Assembly: GCF_028747205.1 (NCBI RefSeq)
Contig: NZ_CP112880.1
Coordinates: 6,541,001 to 6,605,000 of the forward strand
Origin: Streptomyces sp. CA-278952
Lineage (GTDB): Bacteria; Actinomycetota; Actinomycetes; Streptomycetales; Streptomycetaceae
Reading direction: 5' to 3'
Length of the DNA stretch: 64,000 bases
Shown: positions 25,901 through 34,997 of the stretch, piece after piece
How positions within the stretch are numbered: the stretch's first letter is position 1
Layout: the number at the start of each line of letters is the position of its first letter
Translations under genes and position numbers: made by a program
Notes under the pieces: generated by a model
Database searches by the model: none
Told to the model about the DNA's origin: nothing
What the model saw: only the letters and a program-made list of their open reading frames with translations

Positions 25901-26055
25901 ACCTTGGCCAGCCGGTCCGGCTTCGCGGGGCGGGGGAGGGGACGCACCGGTTCCGGGACCAGGCCCGCGCCCGGCCTGGGGGTCAGCAGCGCCTTGGCTG
26001 CCGCGCCCACCACCGTCGTGGCCAGCCGTAACAGGGCAACTTCCGTACCGGACAC
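22966..26055 (-). CDS. NACHT-domain NTPase with leucine-rich repeats
   Basis: A 1029-residue STAND-type NTPase. A helical N-terminal region (1-230) begins MSGTEVALLRLATTVVGAAA and resembles the helical domains preceding NACHT modules. Walker A LLRGPAGSGKSTLVQWLAL lies near 247-265, Walker B ALVLVDGVDEIPDRL near 332-346, and VVTTRPSAVPE is the sensor-like segment. A helical region follows and then leucine-rich repeats (about 798-1005), for example LPGLRYLALGHPFLLESIG and LHGLRSLRLVQIPGPDLRL. The start is GTG 26055 with GGAGG upstream. Bacterial NACHT proteins can sense phage; that role here is inference. No partner effector gene is adjacent. Confidence 0.88.
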   Translation of the reverse strand: MSGTEVALLRLATTVVGAAAKALLTPRPGAGLVPEPVRPLPRPAKPDRLAKVLAGRLADAFPDLPEHERLAALTSVQDTFAAAGEPDAKRLFALELDPERLRAELSAPAAGLSARAVDLYEDLLGRCCAQLVEQLTAHPSFAARAAVEQVRATGRTRELVEEVRDRVGPRPDAADLEFEGRYAQFVANANSRMGLFGLTLGRSASEWPLETAYLSLSVSGYEVDGRDGLGQPVRTAIGIEQALGEWDRLLLRGPAGSGKSTLVQWLALNAARQTFGGELADWNRCVPFVLRLRAFTALDALPAPAEFLRAAGVPLHGAAPAGWADRLLLQGRALVLVDGVDEIPDRLRKRTERWLKDLIAAYPRARYVVTTRPSAVPETWLSGSGFAPHTLLAMGQEDVRAFIEHWHRAARSECRSDEERDELDPYEKALRRAVGTRRDLGLLATNPLMCALLCALNRDRRMQLPRARKELYDAALDMLLVRRDTEREIIGVEGVDLTREEQTALLQRLAYWLIRNGLVEARQDEAVSLVADWMRAMSQVRGTPGQVFAHLLNRSGLLREPAAGAVGFVHRTFQDYLGAKAAVEARDFGVLVHHAHEDQWDDVVQMAVGHARPDERASLLWSLLERADAEPVHGHRLVLLAAGSLAHSPELDPEIRMEVEARTGQLLPPDGQKSIDELAKVGDLALELLSSMIDDLTGAEAAAVVRTAAAVGSETAYELVKQFRDDERSRVANALSLAWEQFDAETYAREVMAVRDWTDEYAAVRTAAQLSALRLVPRLRNVHLTGDHQDLSLVTSSPEVERVFVYGNSRIADVTALAAMPALREVGLSRCPQIRTIEPLVGPRLEWLSLVELHPSLDPRPLADLPGLRYLALGHPFLLESIGELPVCEQVTELDLMRETRYLNLEGLELWTSLRVLALYGTSHLRQLSLMPALHGLRSLRLVQIPGPDLRLTAPLVELRELMLLPSDPPCDLSPLADLPSLESLGLYGDVPFDLAPLAPREDLTIRLGHNTHVTGAELFPPERILRLT

Positions 26056-26188
26056 GTGTGTTTCCTCCCAAGAGGCCTGTAGCGGAATCCTACGGCGCGG
26101 GCGACTGGCGGAAAGTGCCAAAGACTGCTGACACCAGGTCTCGCATACTTGTCGGTAACAACGTCTAGCCCTCGCCGACCCGCGGCCC

Positions 26189-26194
26189 TACGGT
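26189..26194 (+). promoter_or_regulatory. -10 hexamer tacggt, leaderless promoter
   Basis: Six bases (gctcgc) separate tacggt from ATG 26201 and no ribosome binding site is present. Confidence 0.55.
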
Positions 26195-26200
26195 GCTCGC

Positions 26201-27108
<908 letters not shown>

Positions 27109-27112
<4 letters not shown>

Positions 27113-27816
27113 GCGCCACCGACTCCCGCCCCGCGCGCACCCGCGGAGCCGAGCGCTTCGCCCGCCCCGTGCTCCTCGCCTTCCTCCTCGCCGCCGCGGT
27201 GGACCTGGCCGGGCTCCTCGCCGGGGCCGAGACGCTCCACCTGGTCGCCAAGCCGCTGCTGATGCCGCTGCTCGCCGGATACGCGGCACTCCGCGGCGGA
27301 CCCCGGCCACTCGTCGCGGCCCTGCTGTTCGGATGGGGCGGTGACGTCTTCCTGCTCGCCGACAACGACCTGGCCTTCCTCGTCGGCATGGGCTCCTTCG
27401 CCGTCGGCCATGTCTGCTACCTGACGCTGTTCGGCCGCGACCGGGCCCGTGCGCCGCTGGCCACGGGGGCCGGATACGCCCTCGTCCTGGTCGTCTTCCT
27501 CGTGCTGATCTGGCCGGACCTCCCGGCGGACCTGCGTATCCCGCTGACCGGCTACAGCCTGCTGCTCACCGCCACGGCCTGGCGGGCCGGCGTGCTCGGC
27601 CCGTACGCGGCGGCCGGCGGGGCGCTCTTCCTGCTCTCCGACGCCCTCATCGCCACCGGCATCGCCACCTGGCCGCAGGCGCCCGCCCCCGACTTCTGGG
27701 TCATGATCACCTACATCGCCGCCCAGGCGCTGCTGACCCTCGGGGCGCTCACGGCTCCCCCGGCCGGCGGAACCGGGCGAACCGGGGCGTACCGTGAACG
27801 GGGTACCAGCGTCTGA
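27109..27816 (+). CDS. Lysoplasmalogenase-like (YhhN/TMEM86) membrane protein
   Basis: A 235-residue protein with about seven or eight hydrophobic helices. Family motifs are present: KPLLMPLLAGYAAL (about 47-60), LLFGWGGDVFLLADNDLAFLV broken as LLFGWGGDVFLL then FLVGMGSFAVGHVCYL (about 70-105), and GALFLLSDALIATGI (about 175-189). Relatives hydrolyse the vinyl-ether bond of lysoplasmalogens. GTG 27109 overlaps the upstream TGA as GTGA, indicating coupling with the sterol-desaturase-like gene. Whether this organism has plasmalogens cannot be judged here. Confidence 0.82.
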
Positions 27817-27838
27817 GACCGGCAAGGACCCCGAACGT

Positions 27839-28897
27839 ATGCGCGCCACCGTCATCCACGCCCCCCACGACATCCGGGTGCGGGAGGTGCCCGACCCGGC
27901 GATCCAGCAGCCCACCGACGTGGTGCTCCGGGTCCTGCGGGCCTGCATCTGCGGCAGCGATCTGTGGGCCTACCGGGGCGAGTCGGCCCGGCGGTCCGGT
28001 CAGCGCATCGGCCACGAATTCCTCGGCGTCGTCGAGGAGGCGGGGTCCGGCGTCAACGGGTTCGCCGTGGGGGATCTGGCCGTCGCCCCGTTCGTCTGGT
28101 CCGACGGCACCTGCACCTACTGTGCCGAGGGCCTCACCACCTCCTGCCCCGAGGGCGGCTTCTGGGGATCGGTCGGCCCGGACGGCGCGCAGTCGGACGG
28201 CGGCCAGGGCGAAGCCGTCCGCGTCCCCCACGCCGACGGCACCCTGGTCAAGCTCCCGGCCGCCGCCGCGTCCGACGACCGCCTGCTCACCGCCCTGCTG
28301 GCGCTCTCCGACGTCCTGGGCACCGGCCACCACGCCGCCGTCGGAGCGGGCGTCGGGCCGGGCAGCACCGTCGCGGTCGTCGGTGACGGCGCGGTCGGTC
28401 TGTGCGGGGTGCTCGCCGCCGAGCGGCTCGGCGCGGAGCGCGTCATCGCGCTCGGCCGCCACCCCGCGCGCACCGACATCGCCCGCCGCTTCGGCGCGAC
28501 CGACGTGGTCGCCGAACGCGGCGAGGCCGCCCTCGCCGCCGTCCGCGAACTGACCCGCGGCGAGGGCGTGCACAGCGTCATCGAGGCCGTCGGCACCGAG
28601 CAGTCGATGCGCACCGCCCTCGGCATCGTCCGCGACGGCGGCTCCATCGGCTACGTGGGCGTCCCGCACGGCAGCGCCACCGGCGTGGACCTCGGCGTCA
28701 TGTTCGGCCGGAACATCGCCCTGCGCGGCGGCGTCGCCCCCGTACGCCGGTACATACCGGAGCTGCTCCCCGATGTGCTGGACGGCACGATCGACCCGTC
28801 GCCCGTCTTCGACCGGTCCATCGGCCTGGACGAAGTGCCGCTCGGCTACAAGGAGATGGACGAGCGGACCGCGTTGAAGGTGCTCATCACGCCGTAG
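27839..28897 (+). CDS. Zinc-dependent alcohol dehydrogenase family protein
   Basis: A 352-residue MDR-superfamily dehydrogenase. Zinc-binding residues are seen in CICGSDLWAYRG (about 37-48) and IGHEFLGVVEEAGSGV (about 56-71). The structural-zinc lobe CTYCAEGLTTSCPEG has fewer Cys than usual, with three rather than four. The Rossmann motif is VVGDGAVGLCGVLAA (about 180-194). ATG 27839 has AAGGA upstream and starts 22 bases after the previous gene. A proposed upstream GTG (27794) lies inside that gene. Substrate unknown; similar actinomycete enzymes act on aldehydes or polyols. Confidence 0.87.
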   Translation: MRATVIHAPHDIRVREVPDPAIQQPTDVVLRVLRACICGSDLWAYRGESARRSGQRIGHEFLGVVEEAGSGVNGFAVGDLAVAPFVWSDGTCTYCAEGLTTSCPEGGFWGSVGPDGAQSDGGQGEAVRVPHADGTLVKLPAAAASDDRLLTALLALSDVLGTGHHAAVGAGVGPGSTVAVVGDGAVGLCGVLAAERLGAERVIALGRHPARTDIARRFGATDVVAERGEAALAAVRELTRGEGVHSVIEAVGTEQSMRTALGIVRDGGSIGYVGVPHGSATGVDLGVMFGRNIALRGGVAPVRRYIPELLPDVLDGTIDPSPVFDRSIGLDEVPLGYKEMDERTALKVLITP

Positions 28898-28908
28898 GGC
28901 CCGACGCG

Positions 28909-28950
28909 GGGCGAGGGCCCGGGGAGAACGTCCTCCCCGGGCCCTCGCCC
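28909..28950. terminator. Perfect 18-bp hairpin between convergent genes
   Basis: Arms gggcgagggcccggggag (28909-28926) and its exact complement (28933-28950) enclose aacgtc. It lies between the dehydrogenase (plus) and the subtilase (minus), so it can serve both strands. Confidence 0.8.
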
Positions 28951-28967
28951 CTTGCTCGGTCACGTGC

Positions 28968-30506
28968 CTACCAGCGCACCGCGTCCAGCGCGTCGACCAC
29001 TCCGGCCCCGTAGAAGCCGTTGTAGTTCTTGCCGCCCTCGCACACCGCGTCGATGACACCGTCACCGTTGATGTCGTACGGCTCACCGCACGCCTTCGCG
29101 TCCGCCTGGAGCGTCAGCAGCGCCTTCACCGCGGCCGGGGAGGCGTAGGGGTGCCTGGACTTGATCAGCGCCACGACGCCCGCGACGTGCGGGGAGGCCA
29201 TCGACGTACCGGCCTTGTAGCCGAACTTGCCGCCCGGCAGCGTCGACAGGATCAGCCCGTTGACGGCCGGCGCCTCGGGGGTCTGGTAGATCGTCGAGTC
29301 CCCGCCCGGGGCGGCCACGTCGATGATGCCCTTGCCGTAGTTCGAGTACGAGGACTTCAGACCCTTCGCACCCGTCGCGGAGACCGTCACGACACCCGGC
29401 AGCATGGTCGGGATGTCCGGGCAGGCGCTCGGGTCGATGGTCCGCGTGACCGGCTCGGTGTCGTTCGGGCTGGTCTTGTCCTCGATCGCGTCGAGCGCCA
29501 GGTCGTGGCGGGAGTTCCCCGCCGCCGCGACGTTGACCGTGCCCTTGCGCTCCGCGTACTTCACGGCGCGGGTGAGGGCGTCGACCAGGGCGCCCTGATC
29601 CGGGTCGTTCTTGCAGTTGAACAGCCACGGGTCGGTGTAGTAGCTGTTGTTGGTCACCTCGACACCGTGCTCGGCGGCCCAGAGGAACCCGCAGACGACG
29701 GCCTCGGTGTAGAAGAACCCGTCCGGGTTCGACACCTTGATGCCCGACACCTTCACGCCCGGGGCGACGCCGGTGACACCGGCGCCGTTCTTCGCGGCGG
29801 CGATGGTGCCCGCCACATGCGTGCCGTGGTCGCTCTCGCCCGCCGCCGGACGCCAGGAGCCGGCGGTGGTGTCCGGAGCGCCGGAGACGCAGTTGGCCGA
29901 GGCGCGGCTGTCGAAGTTCGGGGCCAGGTCCGGGTGGGTGTCGTCGACGCCCGTGTCGATGACGGCGACGGTCACCCGCTTCGAGCCCAGCGACTTCTCG
30001 TGCGCCTGGTCCGCCTTGATCGCGGGCAGCGACCACTGGAGGGGCTCCAGCGGGTCCTCGCCGGCCTTCGCGTCCGCGGCGGCGGCCGCCGCCTGCTCGG
30101 CGGTGAGCGGCTGCGCTATCGCGCCGACGTCCTTGGTGGCCTGCGGCACGATCGGGTTCGTGCGGGTGGCGCCCGCCGACTCCACGCCGCGTACCCGGCG
30201 AATCGTTTCGCCGAAGGAGGGGTTCTGCGAGTGGACGACGATGACGCCGATCTGCTCATAGGCGATGACGACGGTGCCGCCGGCCTTGGCGATCGCTTTC
30301 CTGACGTTCTTGACGGTGCCGTGTCCGCCGCGGGTGTTGACCACGTAGGACAGCTTCGGCCCGTCGGTCCGGACGCTCGCGGCGGCCTGCTCGCCGGTGG
30401 GCGCCGCCGTGGCCGTCGCCGTCGGCAGGAAGCCGAGCGAGGCGGTCAGCGCGAGTCCGACGGGCACCGCGAGTGCGCGGGTCCGTCTCGATGACAGATG
30501 AGCCAT
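28968..30506 (-). CDS. Secreted S8 family serine protease (subtilase)
   Basis: A 512-residue exported subtilisin-like protease. A signal peptide (1-about 35: RR, then LAVPVGLALTASLGFLPTAT, cut near ATA-AP) is followed by a propeptide. The catalytic triad is Asp in VAVIDTGVDDTHPDL (about 177-191), His in SDHGTHVAGTIAAAK (about 224-238) and Ser in AGTSMASPHVAGVVAL (about 433-448), with the oxyanion Asn in AAAGNSRHD near 332. A calcium-loop-like DINGDGVIDAVCEG lies near the C-terminus. ATG 30506 has GGAG upstream. It is monocistronic, with a matching promoter at 30575-30604. Substrates are unknown. Confidence 0.93.
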   Translation of the reverse strand: MAHLSSRRTRALAVPVGLALTASLGFLPTATATAAPTGEQAAASVRTDGPKLSYVVNTRGGHGTVKNVRKAIAKAGGTVVIAYEQIGVIVVHSQNPSFGETIRRVRGVESAGATRTNPIVPQATKDVGAIAQPLTAEQAAAAAADAKAGEDPLEPLQWSLPAIKADQAHEKSLGSKRVTVAVIDTGVDDTHPDLAPNFDSRASANCVSGAPDTTAGSWRPAAGESDHGTHVAGTIAAAKNGAGVTGVAPGVKVSGIKVSNPDGFFYTEAVVCGFLWAAEHGVEVTNNSYYTDPWLFNCKNDPDQGALVDALTRAVKYAERKGTVNVAAAGNSRHDLALDAIEDKTSPNDTEPVTRTIDPSACPDIPTMLPGVVTVSATGAKGLKSSYSNYGKGIIDVAAPGGDSTIYQTPEAPAVNGLILSTLPGGKFGYKAGTSMASPHVAGVVALIKSRHPYASPAAVKALLTLQADAKACGEPYDINGDGVIDAVCEGGKNYNGFYGAGVVDALDAVRW

Positions 30507-30574
30507 GGGTTCTCCACATCATCCGTGCCGAACGACCGGACACCTGGCGTGTTCGGTCGCGTACATGACGAGTG

Positions 30575-30604
30575 AAGCTATCGCTGATCATCCCGGCGCA
30601 TCAA
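30575..30604 (-). promoter_or_regulatory. Promoter ttgatg-18-tagctt of the subtilase gene
   Basis: On the minus strand ttgatg (30604-30599) and tagctt (30580-30575) are 18 bases apart and lie about 70 bases before the start. The divergent gap 30507-30838 otherwise shows no coding gene and no sure plus-strand promoter. Confidence 0.6.
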
Positions 30605-30838
30605 CGCTTACGGGCAACTTAGTTCGAAGAGTGACCTTCACGGCCGCATGCGAACGGGTGACTCCCGGCAACCGGCCGCACCGCGACCCCTCCGGGAAGG
30701 CGAAAGACGCGGTGAACCGCTTCGTCGCGCCCTCCGTGCCGTTGTCCAGGAGGCACATCACCGTCCCCGTCGGTAACGAGGCTTCCCTTGACACCCACCG
30801 CCCCCCAGACCACCGCACCCGCGTCGCGAGGAGATTCC

Positions 30839-31204
30839 GTGGCTACCGATGCACCGCCGCCCGAGGGCACATCGCCCGCCGGCCCCGCCCAGCCCACCAC
30901 CGAGGCGTTCGTCACGATGCAGGCGAGCCCGGACTTCGCCGACCTGCGCCGCTCCCACCGCTCCTTCGCCTTCCCCCTGACCGTCGCCTTCGTGACCTGG
31001 TACCTGCTCTACGTCCTGCTCTGCAACTACGCGGGCGGCTTCATGGGCACGGAGGTCGTCGGCAACATCAACATGGCGCTCGTCCTCGGACTCGCCCAGT
31101 TCGCCACCACCTTCCTCATCGCCTGGCTCTACTCCCGGCACGCCGCCACCAAGCTCGACCCCAAGGCCGACGCGATCAAGTCCCGTATGGAGGCCGACCT
31201 GTGA
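30839..31204 (+). CDS. DUF485 membrane protein, partner of the acetate symporter
   Basis: A 121-residue protein with two transmembrane helices: SFAFPLTVAFVTWYLLYVLL (about 44-63) and NMALVLGLAQFATTFLIAWL (about 80-99). This is the DUF485 (YjcH-like) family, which is regularly encoded before the cation/acetate symporter actP. GTG 30839 is preceded by GAGGAG five bases away, which is better than the TTG 51 bases upstream. The stop overlaps the symporter GTG, so both are made together. Presumably an accessory subunit; its exact role is not established. Confidence 0.9.
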   Translation: MATDAPPPEGTSPAGPAQPTTEAFVTMQASPDFADLRRSHRSFAFPLTVAFVTWYLLYVLLCNYAGGFMGTEVVGNINMALVLGLAQFATTFLIAWLYSRHAATKLDPKADAIKSRMEADL

Positions 31205-32844
31205 GCGCCGCCCACGCCCTTTACCCCACCGTCCAGCTCGCCGCCACCGAGGGGGCGAGCGAGCACCGGCCGCTGATCATCACGTTGTTCGCCGCCTTCG
31301 TCGTGGCGACCCTCTTCATCACCGTGTGGGCCGGCCGCCAGACCAAGAGCGCCTCCGACTTCTACGCGGGCGGCCGGCAGTTCACCGGATTCCAGAACGG
31401 ACTCGCGGTCTCCGGCGACTACATGTCCGCCGCGTCCTTCCTCGGCATCGCCGGAGCCATCGCCCTCTTCGGGTACGACGGCTTCCTGTACTCCATCGGC
31501 TTCCTCGTCGCCTGGCTCGTCGCCCTGCTCCTGGTCGCCGAACCGCTGCGCAACTCGGGCCGCTACACCATGGGCGACGTCCTCGCCTACCGGATGCGCC
31601 AGCGCCCCGTCCGTACCGCCGCCGGCACGTCCACGATCGTCGTCTCGATCTTCTACCTGCTGGCGCAGATGGCCGGCGCGGGCGTCCTCGTCTCGCTGCT
31701 GCTCGGCATCACCAGCGACGCCGGGAAGATCCTCATCGTCGCCCTGGTCGGCGTGCTCATGATCCTCTACGTCACCATCGGCGGCATGAAGGGCACCACC
31801 TGGGTGCAGATGGTCAAGGCCGTCCTGCTCATCGCGGGCACCCTGCTCATCACCTTCCTGATCCTGCTGAAGTTCAACTTCAACATCTCCGACCTGCTCG
31901 GCACCGCCGCCAGCAACAGCGGCAAGGGCGCGGCCTTCCTGGAGCCCGGCCTGAAGTACGGCGTCGACAACATCTCGAAGCTGGACTTCATCTCGCTCGG
32001 CATCGCCCTGGTCCTCGGCACCGCGGGGCTGCCGCACATCCTTATCCGCTTCTACACCGTGCCCACCGCCAAGGCCGCCCGTAAGTCCGTGAACTGGGCG
32101 ATCGGCATCATCGGCGCCTTCTACCTGATGACGATCGTGCTCGGCTTCGGCGCGGCGGCGATCCTCAAGCCGGACGACATCATCGCCTCCAACAAGGCGG
32201 GCAACACCGCGGCGCCGCTCGCCGCACTGGAGATCGGCGGCGGCTCCGGATCCACCGGCGGCGCCATCCTCCTCGCGGTCATCTCCGCCGTCGCCTTCGC
32301 CACCATCCTCGCCGTCGTCGCCGGACTCACCCTCGCCTCCTCCTCGTCCTTCGCGCACGACATCTACGCCAACGTGATCCGCAGGGGGAAGGCCACCGAG
32401 AAGGAAGAGGTCCGCGCCGCACGCTGGGCCACCGTCGCGATCGGCATCGTCTCCATCGGCCTCGGCGCACTCGCCCGCGACCTGAACGTCGCCGGGCTCG
32501 TCGCCCTGGCCTTCGCGGTCGCCGCCTCCGCCAACCTGCCGACGATCCTCTACAGCCTCTTCTGGAAGCGCTTCACCACCCAGGGGGCCCTCTGGTCCAT
32601 CTACGGAGGCCTCGCCTCCTCCGTCCTGCTGGTGCTGTTCTCGCCGGTCGTCTCCTCCAAGCCGAGCTCGATGTTCCCGGACGTCGACTTCGCCTGGTTC
32701 CCGCTGGAGAACCCCGGCCTGATCTCGATCCCGCTCGGTTTCCTGCTCGGCTGGGTCGGCTCGCTGCTTTCCAAGGAGAAGCCGAACACGGACAAGTACG
32801 CCGAACTGGAGGTCAAGTCCCTCACCGGCATCGGAGCCCACTGA
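31201..32844 (+). CDS. actP: Cation/acetate symporter (SSS family)
   Basis: A 547-residue solute:sodium symporter with about 13 transmembrane helices. Conserved segments include SDFYAGGRQFTGFQNGLAVS (about 50-69), SGDYMSAASFLGIAGAIALF, and TAGLPHILIRFYTVPTAKAA (about 275-294), the last typical of ActP and its relatives. It probably brings in acetate, propionate or another short monocarboxylate. It starts with GTG overlapping the DUF485 stop (GTGA). A perfect 20-bp hairpin follows. Glycolate or pyruvate transport (MctC-like) is an alternative. Confidence 0.9.
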   Translation: MSAAHALYPTVQLAATEGASEHRPLIITLFAAFVVATLFITVWAGRQTKSASDFYAGGRQFTGFQNGLAVSGDYMSAASFLGIAGAIALFGYDGFLYSIGFLVAWLVALLLVAEPLRNSGRYTMGDVLAYRMRQRPVRTAAGTSTIVVSIFYLLAQMAGAGVLVSLLLGITSDAGKILIVALVGVLMILYVTIGGMKGTTWVQMVKAVLLIAGTLLITFLILLKFNFNISDLLGTAASNSGKGAAFLEPGLKYGVDNISKLDFISLGIALVLGTAGLPHILIRFYTVPTAKAARKSVNWAIGIIGAFYLMTIVLGFGAAAILKPDDIIASNKAGNTAAPLAALEIGGGSGSTGGAILLAVISAVAFATILAVVAGLTLASSSSFAHDIYANVIRRGKATEKEEVRAARWATVAIGIVSIGLGALARDLNVAGLVALAFAVAASANLPTILYSLFWKRFTTQGALWSIYGGLASSVLLVLFSPVVSSKPSSMFPDVDFAWFPLENPGLISIPLGFLLGWVGSLLSKEKPNTDKYAELEVKSLTGIGAH

Positions 32845-32908
32845 GCACACCGGAAGGACCCTTCCTCGGCCCATCGCCGACGGGCCCTTCGGCTCCTCTC
32901 CCACACCC

Positions 32909-32952
32909 GCGGCCGGGCCGCGTCGTAGAGTCCTACGACGCGGCCCGGCCGC
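32909..32952 (+). terminator. Perfect 20-bp hairpin terminator after actP
   Basis: Arms gcggccgggccgcgtcgtag (32909-32928) and its exact complement (32933-32952) enclose the tetraloop agtc. Read-through into moaA would have to pass it. Confidence 0.82.
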
Positions 32953-33065
32953 ACCTCGTGGCAAACGAGCCACCTCGATGTCACACGTCTCACGTAGGCT
33001 CGGTAGGACAAGAGGCCACCAGAGCGACCGCGACCACCGCGGACACCCCGGGGGAGGGACCCACT

Positions 33066-34055
33066 GTGCTCATCGACACCTACGACCGGGTCGCCACCGA
33101 CCTGCGCGTGTCACTCACCGACAAGTGCAACCTGCGCTGCACCTACTGCATGCCCGAAGAGGGCCTTCAGTGGCTCGGCAAGAGCGAGCTGCTCTCCGAC
33201 GACGAGATCGTCCGCCTGATCCGTATCGCCGTCACCTCGCTCGGCATCACCGAGGTCCGCTTCACCGGCGGCGAGCCACTGCTCCGTCCCGGCCTCGTCT
33301 CCATCGTCGAGCAGTGCGCCGCGCTCACCCCGCGCCCCCGCATGTCGCTCACGACCAACGGCATCGGACTCAAGCGGACCGCCACCGCCCTCAAGGCCGC
33401 GGGGCTCGACCGGGTCAACGTCTCGCTGGACACCCTGCGCCCCGACGTCTTCAAGACCCTCACCCGCCGCGACCGCCACAGGGACGTGCTGGACGGCCTG
33501 GAGGCCGCCCACGAGGCCGGGCTCACCCCGGTGAAGGTCAACTCCGTCCTGATGCCGGGACTCAACGACGACGAGGCCCCCGAGCTGCTCGCCTGGGCCG
33601 TCGCGCACGGTTACGAGCTCCGCTTCATCGAGCAGATGCCGCTCGACGCCCAGCACGGCTGGAAGCGTGACGGCATGATCACCGCCGGGGACATCCTCGC
33701 CTCGCTGCGCACCCGCTTCGCCCTCACCGCGGAGAGCGACGAGTCCCGCGGCTCCGCCCCCGCCGAGCGATGGACCGTCGACGGCGGGCCGCACCGCGTC
33801 GGAGTGATCGCCTCCGTCACCCGCCCGTTCTGCCGCGCCTGCGACCGCACCCGGCTCACCGCCGACGGCCAGGTCCGCACCTGCCTCTTCGCCCGTGAGG
33901 AGACGGACCTGCGTGGGGCACTGCGCGGGGACGCGCCGGACGAGGAGATCGCCCAGCTCTGGAAGACGGCCATGTGGGGCAAGAAGGCGGGCTCCGGACT
34001 GGACGACCCGTCCTTCCTGCAGCCCGACCGCCCGATGTCGGCGATCGGCGGCTGA
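33066..34055 (+). CDS. moaA: GTP 3',8-cyclase (molybdenum cofactor step 1)
   Basis: Radical SAM enzyme converting GTP to 3',8-cyclo-7,8-dihydro-GTP, the first step of molybdopterin synthesis. The 329 residues are the standard length. The radical SAM cluster motif CNLRCTYC is at 21-28. RFTGGEPLLRPGL follows near 67-79. The C-terminal cluster uses FCRACDRTRLTADGQVRTCL, and the protein ends in Gly-Gly (SAIGG), needed for activation. GTG 33066 has GGAGGG seven bases upstream; the in-frame ATG at 32958 lies in terminator sequence. No other moa gene is adjacent. Confidence 0.95.
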   Translation: MLIDTYDRVATDLRVSLTDKCNLRCTYCMPEEGLQWLGKSELLSDDEIVRLIRIAVTSLGITEVRFTGGEPLLRPGLVSIVEQCAALTPRPRMSLTTNGIGLKRTATALKAAGLDRVNVSLDTLRPDVFKTLTRRDRHRDVLDGLEAAHEAGLTPVKVNSVLMPGLNDDEAPELLAWAVAHGYELRFIEQMPLDAQHGWKRDGMITAGDILASLRTRFALTAESDESRGSAPAERWTVDGGPHRVGVIASVTRPFCRACDRTRLTADGQVRTCLFAREETDLRGALRGDAPDEEIAQLWKTAMWGKKAGSGLDDPSFLQPDRPMSAIGG

Positions 34056-34083
34056 GTCCTGAGCGGCCGAGCCTGGAGGCCTC

Positions 34084-34107
34084 CTCAAGGCCTTGAGAAC
34101 CAAGGCC
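34084..34107. terminator. Possible bidirectional terminator, moaA / zinc protein gene
   Basis: A 14-base perfect palindrome ctcaaggccttgag (34084-34097) overlaps a hairpin ggccttg-agaac-caaggcc (34089-34107) in the gap between two convergent genes. Confidence 0.5.
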
Positions 34108-34114
34108 CCAGGGC

Positions 34115-34372
34115 TCAGGCCTCGGTCTCTTTCCCGTCCCCGGCTGCCCAGTCCTCCAGCGCCACCACGTCCTTGAGGAAACCCCGTACGCCGAGGAACG
34201 AGGACAGGTGCTCCCGGTGCTCGTCGCAGGCCAGCCAGGTCTTGCGCCGCTCGGGCGTGTGCAGTTTGGGGTTGTTCCAGGCGAGCACCCACACTGCGGC
34301 GGCCCGGCAGCCCTTGGCGGAACAGAGCGGGGCACCGGTGGAACTCTCGGCGGACGTCTCGGGAAAAAGCAC
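34115..34372 (-). CDS. Small Cys/His protein, conserved hypothetical
   Basis: An 85-residue protein. CSAKGC (17-22), LACDEHREH (47-55) and WNNPKLHTPERR suggest a single zinc site, with an acidic tail (DWAAGDGKETEA). The hydrophobic stretch AAAVWVLAW is short, so it is probably soluble. I know similar Streptomyces proteins without function. GTG 34372 is the first codon and a taggct hexamer ends seven bases upstream with no ribosome binding site, so it appears leaderless. It is convergent with moaA. Confidence 0.68.
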   Translation of the reverse strand: MLFPETSAESSTGAPLCSAKGCRAAAVWVLAWNNPKLHTPERRKTWLACDEHREHLSSFLGVRGFLKDVVALEDWAAGDGKETEA

Positions 34373-34379
34373 GAGGCCC

Positions 34380-34385
34380 AGCCTA
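34380..34385 (-). promoter_or_regulatory. -10 hexamer taggct, leaderless promoter
   Basis: On the minus strand taggct is followed by seven bases and GTG 34372. The stretch 34386-34619 holds no gene I can support. Confidence 0.5.
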
Positions 34386-34619
34386 AGTCAGGTGTTCGCG
34401 AGCTACGTCAGGTGCTCCAGAGCTCAGAGCTTTCTGACGCATCCCCGGTCGGAGAAAGGGCGACGCCGGGCAGCCACGGGGGGAGCTGCCCGGCGTCGGT
34501 CCATCGCTCCGACGGGGGATGCGGAGCGCTTTCGAAGTATGTCACGGGGACCGGGGTGCGGTGCACCGGAACGTCATGATTGATCTGAGCTTTTATTGAG
34601 CTTCGAGGGGCGTGCGGGC

Positions 34620-34997
34620 TCAGGTGTGCTCGTGCGGCGGCCGGGCCCCGCCGGACGCCCCCTCGGCGTCCCCGGGCTCCGCCGGACCGGGCACCGGGGC
34701 GGCCTCCACAGCAGGTCGCAGCGGCATCTGCACGAAGGTCGTCGGCAGCGAAGTCACGTTCTCCCGGCCCGCGTTGGCGATGACCACCGCAACGTACGGC
34801 AGCAGCACGCCCAGCACGAGCGCCACGATCGCCACATGCCGCTCCACGTTCCACAGCACCGCGGCCAGTACCACCGACACCGTGCGCACCGACATCGAGA
34901 TCACATAGCGTCGCTGTCGGCCGCGGACGTCGTCCGTCAGCCCCTGACGGGCGCCCGTGATCCGGATGACCTCCGTACCCGCGCTCTTCCGCAGCAT
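34620..34997 (-). CDS. DUF3099 domain membrane protein
   Basis: A 125-residue protein with two transmembrane helices, MSVRTVSVVLAAVLWNVERH (about 35-54) and VAIVALVLGVLLPYVAVVIA (about 55-74). The N-terminal EVIRITGARQGLTDDVRGRQ followed by RRYVISMS is the DUF3099 signature as I recall it. The C-terminal third is Pro/Ala/Gly-rich and probably disordered. ATG 34997 follows a ggtggag element; the upstream in-frame part is Pro/Gly-rich and unlikely to be translated. Function unknown. Confidence 0.78.
   Translation of the reverse strand: MLRKSAGTEVIRITGARQGLTDDVRGRQRRYVISMSVRTVSVVLAAVLWNVERHVAIVALVLGVLLPYVAVVIANAGRENVTSLPTTFVQMPLRPAVEAAPVPGPAEPGDAEGASGGARPPHEHT

Noticed and set aside
22363..26031. 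1222-codon plus-strand ORF across the NACHT gene
   Set aside because: The minus strand encodes Walker motifs and repeats; the plus reading has none.
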